DNA of 64,000 bases, taken from NCBI GenBank assembly GCA_910585905.1, contig CAJUID010000002.1, positions 1 to 64,000 of the forward strand, in the 5' to 3' direction. This DNA is from an uncultured Lachnospiraceae bacterium (GTDB taxonomy: Bacteria > Bacillota > Clostridia > Lachnospirales > Lachnospiraceae). Positions 32,282-40,636 of this stretch are shown piece by piece (within the stretch, counting starts at the first letter, position 1; every line of letters begins with the position of its first letter). The notes under the pieces were generated by a model. That model was not told the DNA's origin. It searched no databases and saw only the letters and a program-made list of their open reading frames with translations. The position numbers and the translations under genes were made by a program.

Positions 32282-33001
32282 ATGGTAGAAATTTTAGTTT
32301 GTGATGATGATAGGGAGTTTGCGGTGCTAGAAAAAGAGGTTGCATGGGAGGTGGCTATTCGCTATCATCAGGAGGTGTGGATAGATTTATATCAGAGCGG
32401 AAGGGATTTGCTCAAAGCTCTGGAAAAGAAAGAGGAGACAAAGTTGTGTATTGTTCTTTTAGATATTAATATGCCAGAGTTGACAGGGTATGAAGTAGCA
32501 AAGATTTTGAACGAGCGGTTTCCAGAAGTGCTGGTTCTTTTTGTGTCTAACAAAGAAGAATTGGTTTATGCTGCTTTTGAGTACAGCCCGTTTCGATTTA
32601 TAAGGAAGAGCCACTTTATGTTAGAAATTCGTCATGCGCTACGCAAGGCATTTGAAATGATGGAGCGGCGAATGGAGAAATATATAAAAGTGTTATGTGA
32701 TGGAGAAATAATATTGTTGGCTCACTGGCAGATACTTTATTTTCTGATGCGTAGCCGTAAAGTTTGCTTTTATCTATGGGATGGCAGGGTGTTATTGGTG
32801 CGGGGGACGATGAAAGGCATGCTGGAGAAACTCAGAGATAGAAAAATGATACAGATAAATAGTGGTTGTGTGATAAATGCGGATCAAGTTGAGAGCTATA
32901 CTTCAAATACGGTAACTATAAAGGGAGGAGAAAAGTTGCCCATAAGTAGAGATAGGGCAAAGAGTGTTAAAAGGCAGATAGAAGAAAATTGGAGGAAGTA
33001 A
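32282..33001 (+). CDS. LytTR-family response regulator, no partner kinase nearby
   Basis: The protein has 239 aa. The receiver domain (LVCDDDREF, LLDINMPELTGYE, and SNK instead of the usual Thr/Ser-rich switch strand) is followed by a LytTR DNA-binding domain from about 130 (ILYFLMRSRKVCFYLWDG, INSGCVINADQVES). LytTR regulators of this size usually control bacteriocin, virulence or peptide-signalling genes, with a membrane histidine kinase next door. No kinase is in this block. GGGAGG precedes the ATG. It probably controls the secreted-protein and exporter genes that follow. Confidence 0.88.
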   Translation: MVEILVCDDDREFAVLEKEVAWEVAIRYHQEVWIDLYQSGRDLLKALEKKEETKLCIVLLDINMPELTGYEVAKILNERFPEVLVLFVSNKEELVYAAFEYSPFRFIRKSHFMLEIRHALRKAFEMMERRMEKYIKVLCDGEIILLAHWQILYFLMRSRKVCFYLWDGRVLLVRGTMKGMLEKLRDRKMIQINSGCVINADQVESYTSNTVTIKGGEKLPISRDRAKSVKRQIEENWRK

Positions 33002-33461
33002 TGCATATTTTGTTTATACTCCTATATTGGTTGAAAATAATCGATTAGAAATAGTTTAGATATATCTTGGGGCTATTCTTTCAAAATAGTTTATTATAGG
33101 TAGTAATAAGAGACGAAAAACATACGGAATAATCAAAAAACAGTACAAAATATACACGTTTTATATTTTTTGGTAAAAAGTATGATATAAAGAAATTGTA
33201 AAACAGTCAGAGAAAAAGGGGGGATTAAGTGGAAGAGGTAACAGGAAAGCAATAAAAATACGGATGTTAATTTATAGGAAAGGTTCGGAGAAACTGAGGA
33301 AAGTACATATTATAAATTTGGCTGGTTTTACACCGTATTGTTACATTAATTTATGGATACCAGATATAACACACTATTAAGTTGAGTTTGCTTCCATAGT
33401 TGTTTAGGTTGTAATATAGGGCAGACAAGAGTGTGAGGTCGTTAAAAAGGAGGAAGATTAC
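33002..33461 (+). promoter_or_regulatory. 460-bp AT-rich regulatory region ahead of the secreted-protein gene
   Basis: There is no gene here beyond an eight-codon ORF (GTG at 33229, stop TAA) behind an unusually strong AAGGGGGGA. A possible promoter, TTGCTT and TAATAT with 18-bp spacing, lies about 50 bp before the 33462 gene. The position between a LytTR regulator and its likely target makes LytTR-binding direct repeats plausible, but I could not identify a convincing pair by eye. Confidence 0.4.
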
Positions 33462-33839
33462 ATGAGAATTAGAAATTTAGGCAAATGTGTTTTACAAGTT
33501 GCATTCGTGTTTGGCATGATTGGAATGTTATCAGTACCAGTATTTGCAAGTGGTGGAAGTTTACAAGGAAGCAAGGCAGTCAATAATGGGAGTGGAAAAT
33601 TTTATTCATTGACAGTATACAATAATAATAGTTCACCGGGAACTAAAGTGTATGCTTGGGCATGGATGGAAAATTCTTCAGGTGCTATTAGTGGGCTGGA
33701 ATTGGCTTATGGGGTGAATGGAAGTGCCAGAGTTTCTTCCTCTGTAGCGATAGCAAATGGCTATCATTGTCATAGCGGTGGTCTACGAAGTGATAATACA
33801 CTATATGACCCAGATGCATTTTTGAAAAAGGCTTTATAA
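33462..33839 (+). CDS. Secreted small protein of unknown family (bacteriocin-like context)
   Basis: The protein has 125 aa. A clear Sec signal peptide (residues 1-29, ending VPVFA before SGG) gives a mature chain of about 96 aa. The mature part is rich in Gly, Ser, Asn and aromatic residues (SLTVYNNN, KVYAWAWMENSSG), has a single Cys in NGYHCHSGG, and ends with an acidic-basic YDPDAFLKKAL. GGAGGA lies upstream. I do not recognise the family. The layout (regulator, secreted protein, split ABC exporter, lipoprotein, ATPase) resembles lactococcin 972-type loci, so an antimicrobial or signalling protein is a reasonable guess; a surface beta-sandwich protein is the alternative. Confidence 0.75.
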   Translation: MRIRNLGKCVLQVAFVFGMIGMLSVPVFASGGSLQGSKAVNNGSGKFYSLTVYNNNSSPGTKVYAWAWMENSSGAISGLELAYGVNGSARVSSSVAIANGYHCHSGGLRSDNTLYDPDAFLKKAL

Positions 33840-33859
33840 GAGATATCTATTTTATTAAT

Positions 33860-33998
33860 GTGAAGGCAACGTGAGTAGATGCAAGTTTGCATGTATCAAT
33901 CGAGTGCGCCCACTGGGATTGTTAAACACCTAGCGGGTTTCGTTTAGTAATGGTTAAGTTGAGCCTAGACTAAAAACCCCGCCCTTAGGTCGAACTTA
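33860..33998 (+). mobile_element. Possible relic of an IS200/IS605-type right end
   Basis: This 139-bp noncoding patch contains an imperfect long-range stem: cctagcgggttt (33929-33940) against aaaccccgcccttagg (33974-33989). The combination of aaaaccccgccctta with an upstream gttaaacacctagcggg phrase resembles the structured 3' ends (omega-RNA-like) of tnpB elements in gut Clostridia as I remember them. No tnpA or tnpB frame is present. The assignment is from memory of similar sequences and is tentative. Confidence 0.35.
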
Positions 33999-34060
33999 TT
34001 AAAAAGAAGCTAAGTCATGCCTTTTTGTTTTATGGTGGAGTATTTGATTTCTATTCAGAG

Positions 34061-34090
34061 ATATGGGGATATTAAAAAGTATCCCCATAT
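34061..34090 (+). terminator. Perfect hairpin ahead of the permease genes
   Basis: ATATGGGGATA-ttaaaaag-TATCCCCATAT: an 11-bp perfect stem followed by ttctact. The T run is weak, so it may be an attenuator or processing hairpin between the secreted-protein gene and the exporter, not a full stop. Confidence 0.5.
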
Positions 34091-34119
34091 TTCTACTAGA
34101 GAGGTTGGAGGAGAAGAGA

Positions 34120-35031
34120 ATGAAAATTTGTGGGAAAAAATATGGGATTTCTACATTTGTTTTGTTTATTGGTGCAGTGGTTATTGCGTTTTGCTTTTGT
34201 ATGATGCTGTTTCATACGGAGAGGAAGCGGCAGTTAGAAATGCAAAGCAGGGGATTTTATAACGACTATGCAAAGAGCTTTGCGGTTTTTGATACAGTTT
34301 CTAAGGAGCAGTTTCAAAAAGTATTGCAGGCATCCGTACGAGATGGGATGGTATTTTTAAGAAACCTGGATGGAATAAACATGACATATGGTGTATGGTA
34401 TCAGGGAGAAGTGCAGAAGCCAGTGTTAGAAAGCGGCAGATTCTTTGAGGAAAAAGAATGTATGGGGAGAGAAAGACTGGCAGTCGTTGGGAAGGGCTGC
34501 TTAGGTGATGTTAATGAGAAAGAAGGGGAATTACATATTAAGATTGATGGAGAGAATTATACAGTAATTGGCGTATTAGCAGCAGAGGCAGATACAAAAA
34601 TGGGTAAGATGAAATTTGTTAATTGGGAAGCAGCGGTCTGTCAGTATGGTATAGCTGGAGATTATATTCTGGATGGGAAAAGCGAGCAGGCGGTAAGAGA
34701 ACAGATGGGGCAATTAGCGGGTCAAATGTCCGAGAATGAAGTATATTATTCAGAAGGGATAAAGGTAGAAGATAACAGTTTGGTGAGAATGTTTGGATTG
34801 GAAACGCTGGATGCGATTTATTTAATTATGTTTGTAAATTTTATCATCTGTGGCATTTTTATAATAGTATATTGGTTGCAGAAGCAAAAGAATTATGTGG
34901 AGGTATATACGTTATTGGGGATTGGCTGGGGCATACTGATCTGGGATGTACTGAAAAAGTTTATGGGGGCTGTTGTTCCAGGGACGCTTATAGGTATGAC
35001 ATATCTTCTGCTTAAGGAGGTGGCGGGATAA
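34120..35031 (+). CDS. Half-size FtsX-like ABC permease A
   Basis: The protein has 303 aa. TM1 is at about 11-32, an extracellular region of about 200 residues includes a SGRFFEEKE stretch of MacB type, then helices lie at 232-254 and 263-300. That is one FtsX unit with a shortened C-terminus. The ATG at 34120 follows GGAGGAG; upstream ATG codons at 34063 and earlier overlap the hairpin. Its stop overlaps the start of permease B (TAATG), so the two are translationally coupled and probably form a heterodimer with the ATPase at 36846. Confidence 0.8.
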   Translation: MKICGKKYGISTFVLFIGAVVIAFCFCMMLFHTERKRQLEMQSRGFYNDYAKSFAVFDTVSKEQFQKVLQASVRDGMVFLRNLDGINMTYGVWYQGEVQKPVLESGRFFEEKECMGRERLAVVGKGCLGDVNEKEGELHIKIDGENYTVIGVLAAEADTKMGKMKFVNWEAAVCQYGIAGDYILDGKSEQAVREQMGQLAGQMSENEVYYSEGIKVEDNSLVRMFGLETLDAIYLIMFVNFIICGIFIIVYWLQKQKNYVEVYTLLGIGWGILIWDVLKKFMGAVVPGTLIGMTYLLLKEVAG

Positions 35032-36335
35032 TGTCTGTTATAAAAGATGCTTTTCGAAATATTAGAAAAAGCCTTGTGCTGGATTTTATTTTATTAGTTC
35101 AATTTGCTTCCTGCTTTTTTGCGTCTACTTATTTGGTCAGTTACTATTTTGATATTGAGAAGCAAGAAGTTATTTATCAGGAACAGATTGGAAAGAATCT
35201 TGACTGGGTTTGGCCGGAAAATGAGATTTTAAATGGAGGAATAGAGGTTTTGTCAGAAGCGCAAGAATGTATAAAAGATTTGCGTAATTCTAAGCGATTT
35301 GATTATATGGTTGTTTCTACAGCAGGAGCAATTTTAATGGATGAAGAAGAATGTAACAAATATATGACAGATTCGGAAAGACAGACTTTTCAGGAGGATA
35401 GTACAGAGACGGGATGTTATAGTGATATAGAAAATGGTGTGACATGGACGCCAAGCCTTAAGTCTGTAACATTAGACTGGAAGGGATATCAATATCTAAA
35501 TAAAAGCTTGAAATCTGGACGGGAATTTAGGGAGAAAGATTTTGTTCGGGAGAATCGGGATGAAATCGTTCCAGTTATGCTTGGGGCGGATTATGCCAGA
35601 TACATTTCAGTGGGGGATAGGGTAAAAATCACATGGTCAGATGAAATGATAGAGTGTGAGGTGATTGGTATTCTTGGGGAGAACAGCAATGTAAATCTTT
35701 CAACTCAGACATATCTAGATTCTTATATCGTGTATCCTTCACAGGATAGGGTATACAATTTTGCAAAAGGAGGTTCTATCTCACATGAATTGTGGCATTA
35801 TAGCAAATGTTTGCGTGCATGGATTATTACAGAACCAGATATGCCAAGAAATCAATTGACACAGGAGTTAAATGATATAATGAGCAAATATCCTTCTCTG
35901 GGAAATTTAGAGGGTCAGCCGCAGACGTTTGGTACAGAAGCATTTAAAGGGGAGATGAAAGAAACGGTTGATTTGATCGCGGGTCTTGTAGGGATTTGGT
36001 TACTGTTCCTTGTTTTTACGGTTCTTATGGTATTGTTCCATAAAATAGATGTTAGGGAAAGAGAGTATGCCATTCTAATGATGAATGGGATTCCATATGG
36101 GGATGTGGTAAAGTCGTATCTTTTGGAGCTTGGGATTTTTCTTTTTGGGGCGGTGGTAGTTACTTGCGTTTGGCAGCCGGTGTTGCGAGAAAATATTGGA
36201 GAAATGAATTTTACAGTATATTATATTGCAATTATGATAGCTGTGGCAGCGGTTATACTGGCAGTGGCATGGCTTGTCTTGTATATTCGCTTTAAACAGA
36301 TGGATCTTGAGGTCTTGATGAGGAGAAAGGAATAG
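35031..36335 (+). CDS. FtsX-like ABC permease B
   Basis: The protein has 434 aa. TM1 is at about 16-39. The extracellular domain (about 40-315) has the MacB-like LKSGREFREKDF and GDRVKITW segments. Three C-terminal helices (about 318-342, 358-380, 395-425) carry the FtsX REREYAILMMNGIPYGDVV cytoplasmic coupling segment. It overlaps permease A by one base. Together the two make a split version of the twin-FtsX permease seen at 23418. Confidence 0.85.
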   Translation: MSVIKDAFRNIRKSLVLDFILLVQFASCFFASTYLVSYYFDIEKQEVIYQEQIGKNLDWVWPENEILNGGIEVLSEAQECIKDLRNSKRFDYMVVSTAGAILMDEEECNKYMTDSERQTFQEDSTETGCYSDIENGVTWTPSLKSVTLDWKGYQYLNKSLKSGREFREKDFVRENRDEIVPVMLGADYARYISVGDRVKITWSDEMIECEVIGILGENSNVNLSTQTYLDSYIVYPSQDRVYNFAKGGSISHELWHYSKCLRAWIITEPDMPRNQLTQELNDIMSKYPSLGNLEGQPQTFGTEAFKGEMKETVDLIAGLVGIWLLFLVFTVLMVLFHKIDVREREYAILMMNGIPYGDVVKSYLLELGIFLFGAVVVTCVWQPVLRENIGEMNFTVYYIAIMIAVAAVILAVAWLVLYIRFKQMDLEVLMRRKE

Positions 36336-36393
36336 AGTTTTTAGAATAGTATTTGAGCTGTTAGCTATATGGCACAGTAGAAAGGAGTTTAGT

Positions 36394-36834
36394 ATGTTAA
36401 ATCAGAAAAAAATATGGTATGGAATTTTGTTGGCATTATGTGTTTCTATGTTAGGAGGATGTGGGAAGGATAAAAAGAATGTCAGTGAAAATGCTTACTC
36501 TGTGGTAGAGGAAAAGTATACCACTAATTATTCATGCAAAGATAAGGAAGGCAAGGATTTGATTGGAAATAAAGTGACCTACAGAATAGAGCAGAAAAAG
36601 GAGATGACAGAGGGAGAGAAATTGGAAGTAATTGCGGGGCTTGCAGAGAAAGATGAAGAGGGAGGCGGAACAGAGCCAAATGTTACATCGGGAAACGTGG
36701 TTGAGGCGGAAGCGCAGTGGAAGGACCTAAATGGCAAGGAAAAGACATATCTTTTGCGGGGAGGTGAACTAGAAAGTTTTGTGACAGAAAAGGATGGCAA
36801 GGAAACATATCAAGACAGAGACGATGTGGAATAG
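36394..36834 (+). CDS. Small lipoprotein of the exporter module
   Basis: The protein has 146 aa. A lipoprotein signal peptide has lipobox MLGGC (Cys23). The mature part is Lys/Glu/Asp-rich with two beta-rich halves and no recognised domain. The position between the permeases and the ATPase suggests an accessory or immunity lipoprotein displayed outside the membrane. AAAGGAG precedes the ATG, and it ends 11 bp before the ATPase gene. Confidence 0.75.
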   Translation: MLNQKKIWYGILLALCVSMLGGCGKDKKNVSENAYSVVEEKYTTNYSCKDKEGKDLIGNKVTYRIEQKKEMTEGEKLEVIAGLAEKDEEGGGTEPNVTSGNVVEAEAQWKDLNGKEKTYLLRGGELESFVTEKDGKETYQDRDDVE

Positions 36835-36845
36835 AGGGGGAGGAA

Positions 36846-37523
36846 ATGTATATCAGGTTAGAAAATGTGACAAAAACTTATGGTAAAAAAGATGGAAAAG
36901 TAGAAGCTCTTAGGGGAATTTCTGTAAATTTGGAAGTAGGAGAGATGGTAGCGGTTATGGGAAAGAGCGGTTCGGGTAAGTCCACATTATTAAATATTCT
37001 TGGGGGGCTGACCATGCCTACCTCAGGAAAATATTTTTTTCGTGATCAGGAGATTTCATCCTTAAAGCAGAAGCAGATGAATAAATTTCGGCGGAAAAGT
37101 GTTGGCTTTGTCGTGCAGTATTTTGCATTGATTGATGATATGGATGTTTACCATAATATTGCGCTGGCATTGCGTCACTCTGGAATATCAGGGAAGGAGG
37201 CACGGAAACGCATTGTACAGGCAGCGGAAAGCCTTGGGATATTAGACAAGTTAAAGGCGTTTCCAGATGAGCTTTCGGGCGGGCAGAAGCAGAGAGTGGC
37301 AATTGCAAGGGCAATTGTAAAAGATTCGGATATGATTGCGGCGGATGAGCCAACAGGAGCTTTAGATACCGAGACAGCGGAGGAATTGATGAAAATTTTC
37401 CGCGATATCAATAAGCAGGGAAAAACAATCTTGATTGTGACACATGATATTGAGGTTGCTAGAAAGTGCGATAGGATAATTGAGATTTCAGATGGGAGAC
37501 TGGTGGAGGATATTAAAAACTAA
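36846..37523 (+). CDS. ABC transporter ATP-binding protein (LolD/MacB-type)
   Basis: The protein has 225 aa. Walker A is GKSGSGKST, the signature LSGGQKQR and Walker B MIAADEP followed by TGALDTETA. It is the energising subunit for the split permeases at 34120 and 35031. GGGGGAGG precedes the ATG. It ends the module; the remains of a nucleoside phosphorylase gene come next. Confidence 0.93.
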   Translation: MYIRLENVTKTYGKKDGKVEALRGISVNLEVGEMVAVMGKSGSGKSTLLNILGGLTMPTSGKYFFRDQEISSLKQKQMNKFRRKSVGFVVQYFALIDDMDVYHNIALALRHSGISGKEARKRIVQAAESLGILDKLKAFPDELSGGQKQRVAIARAIVKDSDMIAADEPTGALDTETAEELMKIFRDINKQGKTILIVTHDIEVARKCDRIIEISDGRLVEDIKN

Positions 37524-37597
37524 TATCGTTAAAAGAAGGGGAAATTAAAATGGATTTCATAGCAATGTGTAGATAATTATGCTATACTTAGTAAGAT

Positions 37598-37904
37598 GTG
37601 TATGGGAGCAATGGGAGAAGCGCTGTCCAGATTATGGAGCAGTTGATTGCAGGAGGAGTGAAAAAAATAATAGCTGCAGGATGTTGTGGGGCTTTAGCCT
37701 TCGGATACCGAAGGCTCATTTTTTATTCCTACCGCTGCACTTAGGCAGGAAGGGACATCATATCATTATCTGCCGCCGTCACGGGAAATTGAATTGCATT
37801 CTGAACCAATTGATGTATTATGCAGGATGTTAGAAAGGGCAGAATTTAAAAAGGTAAGACTAGGAAATGCGGATGAGTTTGAAGAAAATTTATGTTTTGA
37901 TTGA
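37598..37904 (+). pseudogene. Nucleoside phosphorylase remnant, frameshifted and 5' deleted
   Basis: Translation in two frames recovers consecutive pieces of a PNP/UDP-phosphorylase-family protein. The first (about 37630-37707) reads VQIMEQLIAGGVKKIIAAGC then CGALA. The second (about 37713-37904) reads FFIPTAALRQEGTSYHYLPP, continues through REIELHSEPIDVLCRMLERA and ends at TGA with ENLCFD. A frameshift near 37710 separates them, another probably lies near 37625, and the N-terminal half and the normal C-terminus are missing. It explains the otherwise empty 400 bp between the exporter ATPase and ecfA1. Confidence 0.8.
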
Positions 37905-37920
37905 GAGGCGATGATGCAGT

Positions 37921-38814
37921 TTGAAAAAGAGAGAGATGGCTAAAAGTGATAAAAGAGCAGCAGTGGTTGAGTCTCATAATCTGGTGCATGAATATAGCAG
38001 GCGGGATGAAGAGGGGAATATTACTGGAATCGTGCGCGCATTGGATGGTGTTGACATTCAGGTAAAGCAGGGGGATTTTGTGGCGGTTTTGGGAGCAAAC
38101 GGTTCTGGAAAATCTACATTTGCAAAGCATTTAAATGCGCTTTTATTTCCCACAGAAGGAGCCATTTATATAGATGGAATGGATACGCTGGAGCAGGAAA
38201 ACACACTGGCGGTTAGGCAGACAGCGGGTATGGTTTTCCAGAACCCGGACAATCAGATTATTGCGAATATTGTGGAGGAAGATGTTGGGTTTGGACCGGA
38301 AAATATGGGTGTTCCTACCGAAGAGATTTTGCGTAGGGTAGAAGAGAGCTTGAAGGAGACAGGAATGTATGAGTACCGCAAGCATTCGCCGAACCGTTTA
38401 TCGGGTGGGCAGAAGCAGAGGGTAGCAATTGCTGGGATTATGGCGATGCGCCCAAAATGTATTATTTTAGATGAGGCAACGGCAATGCTTGACCCATCCG
38501 GGCGGAAGAGTGTGCTGGAAACGATACAGCGGCTAAACCAGAAAGAACATATTACCATTATTTTGATAACACATTATATGGAGGAAGCCGCGAAAGCGGA
38601 CTACGTCTATGTTATGGACCAGGGAAGGATTGCGCTCTCTGGGACGCCGGTGGAGATATTTCAAGAAACAGCCAAGCTTGCGGAGTGCCGGCTGGAAGTG
38701 CCTCAGGTAACGCAGATTGTACAGAGGCTGAGAGCAGCTGGGGTTCTGGTTCGGGAGGATATTCTTTACGTGGAGGAATTGGCGGAGGTACTGGTACAGA
38801 TGGGAAATAGGTAA
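37921..38814 (+). CDS. ecfA1: Energy-coupling factor transporter ATPase EcfA1
   Basis: The protein has 297 aa. Walker A is GANGSGKST, the Q-loop region VFQNPDNQI, the signature LSGGQKQR and Walker B IILDEATAMLDP, the typical EcfA form. It powers vitamin and metal uptake through EcfT and interchangeable S components. The start is uncertain: a TTG at 37921 has a weak GAGGCG upstream, and an ATG at 37936 has no spaced ribosome binding site. ecfA2, ecfT and truA follow in the conserved order seen downstream of rplQ in Firmicutes. Confidence 0.93.
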   Translation: MKKREMAKSDKRAAVVESHNLVHEYSRRDEEGNITGIVRALDGVDIQVKQGDFVAVLGANGSGKSTFAKHLNALLFPTEGAIYIDGMDTLEQENTLAVRQTAGMVFQNPDNQIIANIVEEDVGFGPENMGVPTEEILRRVEESLKETGMYEYRKHSPNRLSGGQKQRVAIAGIMAMRPKCIILDEATAMLDPSGRKSVLETIQRLNQKEHITIILITHYMEEAAKADYVYVMDQGRIALSGTPVEIFQETAKLAECRLEVPQVTQIVQRLRAAGVLVREDILYVEELAEVLVQMGNR

Positions 38815-38848
38815 TGTGCCCGAATCGCTTCAGAAACAGGAGGGAAGC

Positions 38849-39703
38849 ATGTCGATTGTTTTAAAAAATGTAAGTTATACGTATGGAAAATGTGGAAGCG
38901 ACTGTAAGCAGGCGTTAAAAGGTATAAACTTAGAAATTCATAAGGGAGAGTTTCTTGCCATTGTCGGCCATACTGGTTCTGGTAAATCAACATTAATTCA
39001 GTTATTGAATGGATTGGAACGGGCAACAGAGGGGGAAGTTTACTTTGGTGGAGAAAATATTAATGCGAAAGGGTTTTCGATGAAGAGCCTTAGGAGCAAG
39101 GTTGGGTTGGTATTTCAGTATCCAGAACACCAGCTTTTTGAGGCGACTGTGATAAAAGATGTAGAATTTGGGCCGAGAAACATGGGGCAGGAACCATTGC
39201 AGGCTGAATTAAATTCCTTTCAGGCGCTAAAGGATGTAGGAATCGGTGAGGAGCTTTTGGATGTGTCTGTGCTTGCATTATCAGGTGGGCAGAAGCGTCG
39301 TGTGGCAATTGCCGGGGTGCTTGCCATGCAGCCGGAATTTTTGGTACTGGATGAGCCAATGGCTGGATTAGACCCAGCTGGCAGGAAGGAAATATTTGCA
39401 CTGCTTAAGAAACTGCATAGGGAGCGTGGGATTACGATTGTCTTTGTTTCCCATAGTATGGAGGATGTGGCGGAATATGCTGATAGGGTGGTTGTGATGA
39501 ATCAGGGGCAGATTGTATTAGATGGCAGGCCGCGCAGAGTATTTCACTATGAAAAGGAATTGCAGCAGATTGGTTTGGGAGTGCCTCAGGCGACACAACT
39601 GGCACATTGCTTAATGGAGCGTGGGGCTGATATCACGCAGGATTGCCTTACGGCGGAGGAATGTGCGACAGCGGTTCTTAAATGGCTTGGCACAAGGCAA
39701 TAG
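38849..39703 (+). CDS. ecfA2: Energy-coupling factor transporter ATPase EcfA2
   Basis: The protein has 284 aa. Walker A is GHTGSGKST, the Q-loop VFQYPEHQLFE, the signature LSGGQKRR and Walker B LVLDEPMAGLDP. The QYPEHQ segment is characteristic of EcfA2. It forms a heterodimer with EcfA1 on EcfT. The ATG at 38849 follows GGAGGG; the frame is open from 38816. Confidence 0.94.
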   Translation: MSIVLKNVSYTYGKCGSDCKQALKGINLEIHKGEFLAIVGHTGSGKSTLIQLLNGLERATEGEVYFGGENINAKGFSMKSLRSKVGLVFQYPEHQLFEATVIKDVEFGPRNMGQEPLQAELNSFQALKDVGIGEELLDVSVLALSGGQKRRVAIAGVLAMQPEFLVLDEPMAGLDPAGRKEIFALLKKLHRERGITIVFVSHSMEDVAEYADRVVVMNQGQIVLDGRPRRVFHYEKELQQIGLGVPQATQLAHCLMERGADITQDCLTAEECATAVLKWLGTRQ

Positions 39704-39773
39704 ATGGCAGGGTAGAAAAACGTCTGATTAGTATACAACAGGCAGCAAAAAGCTGTTGAATATGGAGGCAGTT

Positions 39774-40562
39774 ATGATTCGTGATATTACGATAGGGCAG
39801 TATTATAGGGCAGATTCTGTCATTCACAGTCTGGACCCCAGAGTGAAAATTGTAGGAACACTTCTATATATTATTACATTATTTGTTTTTAGCAGTTTTG
39901 CAGGATATGCAGTGGCAGCAGTTTTCTTTGGAATTTTGGTATTTCTGTCTAAAGTGCCGTTGTCTTATATAATACGGGGATTAAAACCTGTTTTTTTTGT
40001 GCTGGTTTTTACGGCAGTCTTGAATTTGTTTTGGACGCCTGGGGAATCCTTTTTTACATGGGGAGTGATCAATCTGACATGGGAAGGTCTTTATAAGGCG
40101 GCATTTATTGCGCTGCGCCTTATTTTTCTGGTGCTTGGCTCATCGTTAATGACATTTACGACCACGCCAAACCAATTGACGGATGCTCTGGAAAAGATTC
40201 TGCGCCCATTGCGGTATCTCCATGTTCCCGTACATGAGCTGGCAATGATGATGTCGATTGCGCTCCGTTTTATTCCGATTTTGGTGGAGGAGACAGACAA
40301 AATAATGAAAGCGCAGGCTGCCAGAGGAGCCGATTTTGAGAGTGGAAGTATGATAAGGCGGCTGAAGAGTATGGTGCCAATCCTAGTGCCGCTGTTTATA
40401 TCAGCAGTCCACAGGGCAAATGACCTCGCACTTGCAATGGATGCAAGATGTTACCATGGAGGGGATGGGCGTACAAAGATGCATCCTCTCCGCTACAGCA
40501 GACAGGATTTTGTGGCATATGCTGTATGTATTTGCTATTCTTTGCTGATTTTTGTTGTATAA
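39774..40562 (+). CDS. ecfT: Energy-coupling factor transporter transmembrane protein EcfT
   Basis: The protein has 262 aa with five or more hydrophobic segments (about 24-60, 66-90, 108-130, 240-258). The cytoplasmic coupling region contains the two Ala-Arg motifs (AQAARGADF and MDARCYHGG) that dock on the ATPases. The SVIHSLDPRVKI start is typical. The ATG at 39774 follows GGAGG. No S component gene is adjacent, so this is a shared group II ECF module. Confidence 0.94.
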   Translation: MIRDITIGQYYRADSVIHSLDPRVKIVGTLLYIITLFVFSSFAGYAVAAVFFGILVFLSKVPLSYIIRGLKPVFFVLVFTAVLNLFWTPGESFFTWGVINLTWEGLYKAAFIALRLIFLVLGSSLMTFTTTPNQLTDALEKILRPLRYLHVPVHELAMMMSIALRFIPILVEETDKIMKAQAARGADFESGSMIRRLKSMVPILVPLFISAVHRANDLALAMDARCYHGGDGRTKMHPLRYSRQDFVAYAVCICYSLLIFVV

Positions 40563-40636
40563 TAACATATAATAGGTTATTATATATATGACACATTTAT
40601 GACAAGGATATGACACATTTGCATGGAGGTAGCGTT

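Noticed and set aside
37579..37833. 84-aa ORF starting MLYLVRCVWEQ
   Set aside because: It is the wrong frame over the nucleoside phosphorylase remnant; the family signal lies in the other two frames.
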